Assembly: GCF_029223525.1 (NCBI RefSeq)
Contig: NZ_JARHTQ010000003.1
Location: 310,001 to 374,000, forward strand
DNA from: Streptantibioticus ferralitis
Lineage (GTDB): Bacteria > Actinomycetota > Actinomycetes > Streptomycetales > Streptomycetaceae
Length of the DNA: 64,000 bases
Direction of reading: 5' to 3'
Every line of letters starts with the position of its first letter. The first letter of the stretch is position 1. The notes under the pieces were generated by a model. It did no database searches. It saw nothing but the letters and a program-made list of their open reading frames with translations, and was not told the DNA's origin. Below are positions 49,501 to 64,000 of this stretch, one piece after another. A program made the position numbers and the translations under genes.

Positions 49501-50090
49501 CCGGTGCGGCGGGCGACGAGTCCGCTGCGGCCGGGTCCGCCGAGGCGCTGCGCCAGCGGTTGGCCGGTATGTCCCAGGCGGAACAGTCGCTGGTGGTCGT
49601 GGAGTTGGTCCGCTCGCACGCGGCCAGCGCGCTCGGCCACCCGTCGACCGCCGAGGTCGGTGCCGGCCGGGCGTTCAAGGAGCTGGGATTCGACTCCCTG
49701 ATCGCCCTGGAGCTGCGCAACCGGCTGACCGCGGCCACCGGACTGCGGCTGCCCGCGACGCTGGTCTTCGACTACCCGACGCCCGCCGCCCTGGCCGACT
49801 TCCTGCGTGCCGAGATCACGCAGGACGGCGGCGCGGCAGCGGCGGCTCCGGGGATCGCGGAGCTGGAGAAGCTGGAGTCGGCGCTGTCCGTCCTCGACCC
49901 GGACAGCGAATCCAGGGCGGACATCGCCCTGCGCCTGCAAGCCCTGCTGGCGAAGTGGGGCGAACCACAGCCCACGTCGACCGGCGAGGCCGTGACGGAA
50001 AAGCTGCAAGAGGCAACACCCGATGAGGTCTTCGCCTTCATCGAGAACGAGCTCGGGTTCGGGGGGCCGGGGGACGGCCCCCGGCAATAG
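40530..50090 (+). CDS. Type I modular PKS, two methylmalonyl modules (E1, E2)
   Basis: A 3186-residue protein with two KS-AT-KR-ACP modules: E1 about residues 34-1540 and E2 about 1565-3090. Both ATs carry [11 protein letters not shown] and YASHS, so methylmalonyl-CoA is predicted. Both KRs have LDD (B-type). The protein should place two CH(OH)-CH(CH3) units directly after the pentaene. The docking head ([20 protein letters not shown]) is nearly identical to gene D's. The tail contains [12 protein letters not shown], like gene B, but runs on for about ten extra residues ([10 protein letters not shown]) encoded by a perfect hairpin sequence at the stop codon. The two AT domains are almost identical in DNA to each other and to the one in gene B. 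Confidence 0.96.
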   Translation: MVNEDKLRDYLKRATADLRQARRRLREVEERDQEPIAIVAMSCRYPGGVRTPEDLWRLVVDGTDAIGQFPTDRGWDVESLYDADPDQPGSSYVSEGGFLYDAGRFDPAVFGISPREAMAMDPQQRLLLESSWEAFERAGIDPTSVRGSRTAVFAGVMYHDYTSRLDSVPEGVEGFLGTGSSGSIASGRVSYVFGLEGPAVTVDTACSSSLVTLHMAVQALRNGECSLALAGGVTVMATPATFTEFSRQRGLAANGRCKPFAAAADGTGWGEGVGMLLVERLSDAQRNGHPVLAIVRGSAINQDGASNGLTAPNGPSQQRVIHQALTNASLSAAQVDAVEAHGTGTTLGDPIEAQALLATYGQDRPQDRPLLLGSIKSNIGHTQAAAGVAGVIKMVQAMRHGVLPKTLHIDEPTPHVDWSAGAVSLLTDTVLWPETGEPRRAAVSSFGFSGTNAHTILEQAPAEEESAPAEESAPAGPVVWALSGKSAAAVRGQAERLLAWVDADDELRPVDVGLSLATGRAGLEHRAVALGRQRAELRSALAALAAGDMAPGLTQGVSVGGKSVFVFPGQGSQWVGMAVGLLDASPVFAARIDECAGALDPFTGWSLVDVLRGVEGAPSLDRVDVVQPVLFAVMVSLAEVWRSVGVEPAAVVGHSQGEIAAACVAGILGLEDAARVVALRSQAIGRVLAGLGGMVSVALPVVAVREQIAVWGEDRISVAAVNGPSSVVVSGEPGALDELLASCESDGVRARRIPVDYASHSAQVELLRDELLELLAPIVPRAARVPFLSTVSGEWVEGPELSAEYWFRNLRQTVELESATRTLLEQGFGVFIESSPHPVLTMGVQETIEDSDRDAAALGSLRRDEGGLDRFYTSLGEAYARGVAVDWSQVFAGTGARRVDLPTYAFQHQHYWLDSGVADAVEGTAADSVEARFWEAVEREDFEALAAELAVDGDQPWSDVLPALSSWRRQGRERSTVDGWRYRVTWKPLTDDATSRLSGTWLLIAPTADSVWAADTARTLAERGAAVRQLTPAATDRASLTELLREETADGEGVTGVLSLLALDGGQPLHASMALVQALGDAEIDAPLWFATRGAVAVDRSEPLDDPEQALVWGLGRVVALEHGERWGGLVDLPQTADERALSRLVAALAGTDSEDQVAVRPSGLLARRLVRASLAQSPVVRTWRPDGTVLVTGGTGALGAHVARYLAREGARHLVLTSRRGPDAPGAAELRDELAELGADVTIAACDVADRDALAALLAAIPADRPLTAVVHTAAVLDDGVIEALTPEQLDRVLRVKLDATLNLHELTRDLDLSAFVLFSSFAATFGAPGQGNYAPGNAFLDAFAQHRRDAGLPATSVAWGPWGDGGMAEGAVGDRMRRHGVIEMAPELAVTALQHALDRDETTLTVADMEWKRFVLAFTSGRPRPLLHDLPEARAVMDALRADAEEEAADGVALVQRLAGLPESEQERLLLESVRGAVASVLGYQGSEAVEPNRAFKELGFDSLTAVELRNRLNAATALKLPPTLIFDYPTPTTLAKFLRTELSGEQGAIAVPLPTAAAADDEPIAIVAMSCRFPGDVRSPEELWRLLESGGDALSGFPLDRGWDVEALYDPDPDAQGTSYTREGGFLSDAARFDSGFFGISPREALAMDPQQRLLLETSWEAFERAGIDPATLRGSQSGVFVGTNGSDYSMLMQGSADGFEGHLATGTAGSVVSGRLSYTFGLEGPAVTVDTACSASLVALHLAVQALRSGECSLALAGGVTVMSTPGTFIEFSRQRGLSTDGRCKAFSSDADGFTPAEGVGMLLVERLSDAQRNGHPVLAIVRGTAINQDGASNGLTAPNGPSQQRVIRQALANARLSAAEVDVVEAHGTGTSLGDPIEAQALLATYGQGRSEDQPLLLGSIKSNIGHAQAAAGVAGVMKMVLAMRHGVLPQSLHIAEPTPHVDWSAGAVSLLTQTTEWPQTGRPRRAGVSSFGFSGTNAHALLEQAPISENETPAVGTESPAADNDAPAQGADVSPVVPWVLSGKSESALRGQAERLLTHLGTHDDLRSADVGYSLATTRTALDHRAVVIGRDRDDFVRGLDALVQGLSLPSLVEGAGVGGQGVFLFPGQGSQWVGMAVGLLDASPVFAARIDECAAALDPFTDWSLVHVLRGVEGAPSLDRVDVVQPVLFAVMVSLAEVWRSVGVEPAAVVGHSQGEIAAACVAGILGLEDAARVVALRSQAIGRVLAGLGGMVSVALPVVAVRERIAAWGEDRISVAAVNGPSSVVVSGEPGALDELLASCESDGVRARRIPVDYASHSAQVELLRDELLELLAPIVPRAARVPFLSTVSGEWVEGPELSAEYWFRNLRQTVELESATRTLLEQGFGVFIESSPHPVLTVGVQETIEDSGRDAAVLGSLRRDEGGLDRFYASLGEAYVRGVTVDWDAVFAGTGARRVELPTYAFQRQRYWPEAAAPEEIAAAPTDPIDALFWEAVEREDLESLAETLEIEGEPLGAVLPALSSWRRQSREKSTVDGWRYRVNWQPLAEERASRLTGTWLVVVPKTAADGEWPTAAARMLAERGASVREVVLDPADADRKPLVDRLRDEVVDGERLGGVLSLLGFDGHPQGLHGSLALVQALGDAGIDAPLWCATRGAVSVAAADPVRDPAQALLWGFGRTAALEYPERWGGLVDLPENPDERALSRLVAVLAGVDGEDQVAVRSSGLFARRLVRASLADAGAVRDWRPDGTVLVTGGTGALGGHVARWLARSGAKHLVLTSRRGPDAPGAAELRAELNELGADVTIAACDAADREALAGLLAAIPADSPLTAVVHAAGVLDDGVLDALTPDRFATVLGPKADAALNLHELTRDLDLSAFVLFSGVAGTLGDAGQANYAAANAYLDALAEHRRAAGLTATSVAWGRWGDSGLAAGGAIGDRLDRGGIPAMAPQLAISALQQALDHDETAVAIADIRWDLFAPGFTAVRHSPFIGELPEVRRLARTGAAGDESAAAGSAEALRQRLAGMSQAEQSLVVVELVRSHAASALGHPSTAEVGAGRAFKELGFDSLIALELRNRLTAATGLRLPATLVFDYPTPAALADFLRAEITQDGGAAAAAPGIAELEKLESALSVLDPDSESRADIALRLQALLAKWGEPQPTSTGEAVTEKLQEATPDEVFAFIENELGFGGPGDGPRQ
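40629..45165 (+). other. PKS module E1: KS-AT(methylmalonyl)-KR-ACP
   Basis: KS Cys206 in TACSSS. AT Ser655 in GHSQG and YASHS from 757. KR near 1193-1385 with GQGNYAPGN (Tyr1335), Ser, LDD and an intact cofactor motif. The APGN form differs from the AAAN of the other reducing KRs here and matches gene B except for the Tyr. ACP Ser1505. Predicted beta-hydroxy, alpha-methyl unit. Confidence 0.9.
42183..43145 (+). repeat. Near-identical methylmalonyl AT tract, copy 2 (module E1)
   Basis: Covers the whole AT catalytic region and matches copy 1 in gene B at an offset of 36728 bases, with about ten base differences by eye. Among them are GAGCAG for GAGCGG and ATGGGC for GTGGGC. Identity fades after 43145 at the start of the post-AT linker. 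Confidence 0.85.
45222..49815 (+). other. PKS module E2: KS-AT(methylmalonyl)-KR-ACP
   Basis: KS Cys1737 in TACSAS. AT Ser2200 in GHSQG and YASHS from 2302. KR has TGGTGALGG near 2742, LDD and Tyr2884, but the residue 13 before Tyr, usually Ser, is Gly2871 (LFSGVAG). The preceding Ser2870 remains. ACP Ser3056 in [12 protein letters not shown], where all others read LTAVE or a close variant. Predicted beta-hydroxy, alpha-methyl unit if the KR is active. Confidence 0.88.
46936..48025 (+). repeat. Near-identical methylmalonyl AT tract, copy 3 (module E2)
   Basis: Matches copy 1 in gene B at an offset of 41363 bases, with about eleven base differences by eye over 1090 bases and no indel. The match begins inside the AT, about 75 bases after the FPGQGSQ motif, and runs through the post-AT linker. 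Confidence 0.85.
50066..50085 (+). terminator. Perfect 8-bp hairpin overlapping the end of gene E
   Basis: GCCGGGGG (50066-50073) pairs with CCCCCGGC (50078-50085) across the loop ACGG, just before the stop codon TAG at 50088-50090. It resembles an intrinsic terminator or attenuator, but no T-run follows and gene F starts 69 bases later, so partial read-through is likely. Confidence 0.4.
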
Positions 50091-50159
50091 CGGTAGCACG
50101 ACAGAGCGCGGGCATTCCCGGCGCAAGCGTTTGTGACGAGAAGCATGGGTGAGGTTCCA

Positions 50160-64000
<13,841 letters not shown>

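Noticed and set aside
50145-50147. ATG at 50145 as the start of gene F
   Set aside because: Same arrangement as in gene B; 50160 has GGGTGAGG at good spacing and gives a head of the family length.

Overview
The window is one continuous stretch of a giant modular type I polyketide synthase (PKS) locus, all on the + strand. The very high GC content, the G/C-ending codons over most of the length and the Streptomyces-style PKS domain sequences point to an actinomycete, most likely Streptomyces. There is no tRNA, rRNA, CRISPR array, transposase, regulator or tailoring gene. The loading module, the thioesterase and the accessory genes must lie outside the window.

Layout. (A) 2-3739 is the 3' end of a PKS gene: most of a malonyl AT, then DH-KR-ACP and a C-terminal docking tail. 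(B) 3808-8709 is one module, KS-AT(methylmalonyl)-KR-ACP, whose KR has lost its catalytic Tyr. A 293-base spacer with two strong inverted repeats and an AT-rich leader follows (8710-9002). (C) 9003-24416 has three modules: C1 KS-AT(mal)-KR-ACP, then C2 and C3 KS-AT(mal)-DH-KR-ACP. (D) 24511-40509 has three KS-AT(mal)-DH-KR-ACP modules. (E) 40530-50090 has two KS-AT(methylmalonyl)-KR-ACP modules. (F) 50160 to beyond the window end has F1 KS-AT(mal)-DH-KR-ACP, F2 KS-AT(mal)-DH-ER-KR-ACP and F3 KS-AT(mal), cut by the window edge.

How the genes work together. Each protein B-F starts with a short charged coiled coil, and each protein A-E ends with a helical docking tail. The similarity groups of heads and tails fit the order A>B>C>D>E>F. 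If all domains except the B KR work and the line is colinear, the encoded chain segment reads: CH=CH, C=O, CH(CH3), CH(OH), CH2, five conjugated CH=CH, CH(OH), CH(CH3), CH(OH), CH(CH3), CH=CH, CH2CH2, and so on. This is a pentaene flanked by hydroxyls, with three alpha-methyl branches. I cannot name the compound.

The most striking features are signs of recent internal recombination. Three methylmalonyl AT copies are almost identical at DNA level. Module B is a mosaic of E2 (KS-AT) and E1 (KR-ACP). Modules F2 and F3 share long near-identical blocks at a constant 6171-base offset, separated by diverged DNA. Several such blocks have GT-rich third codon positions unlike the rest of the genes.
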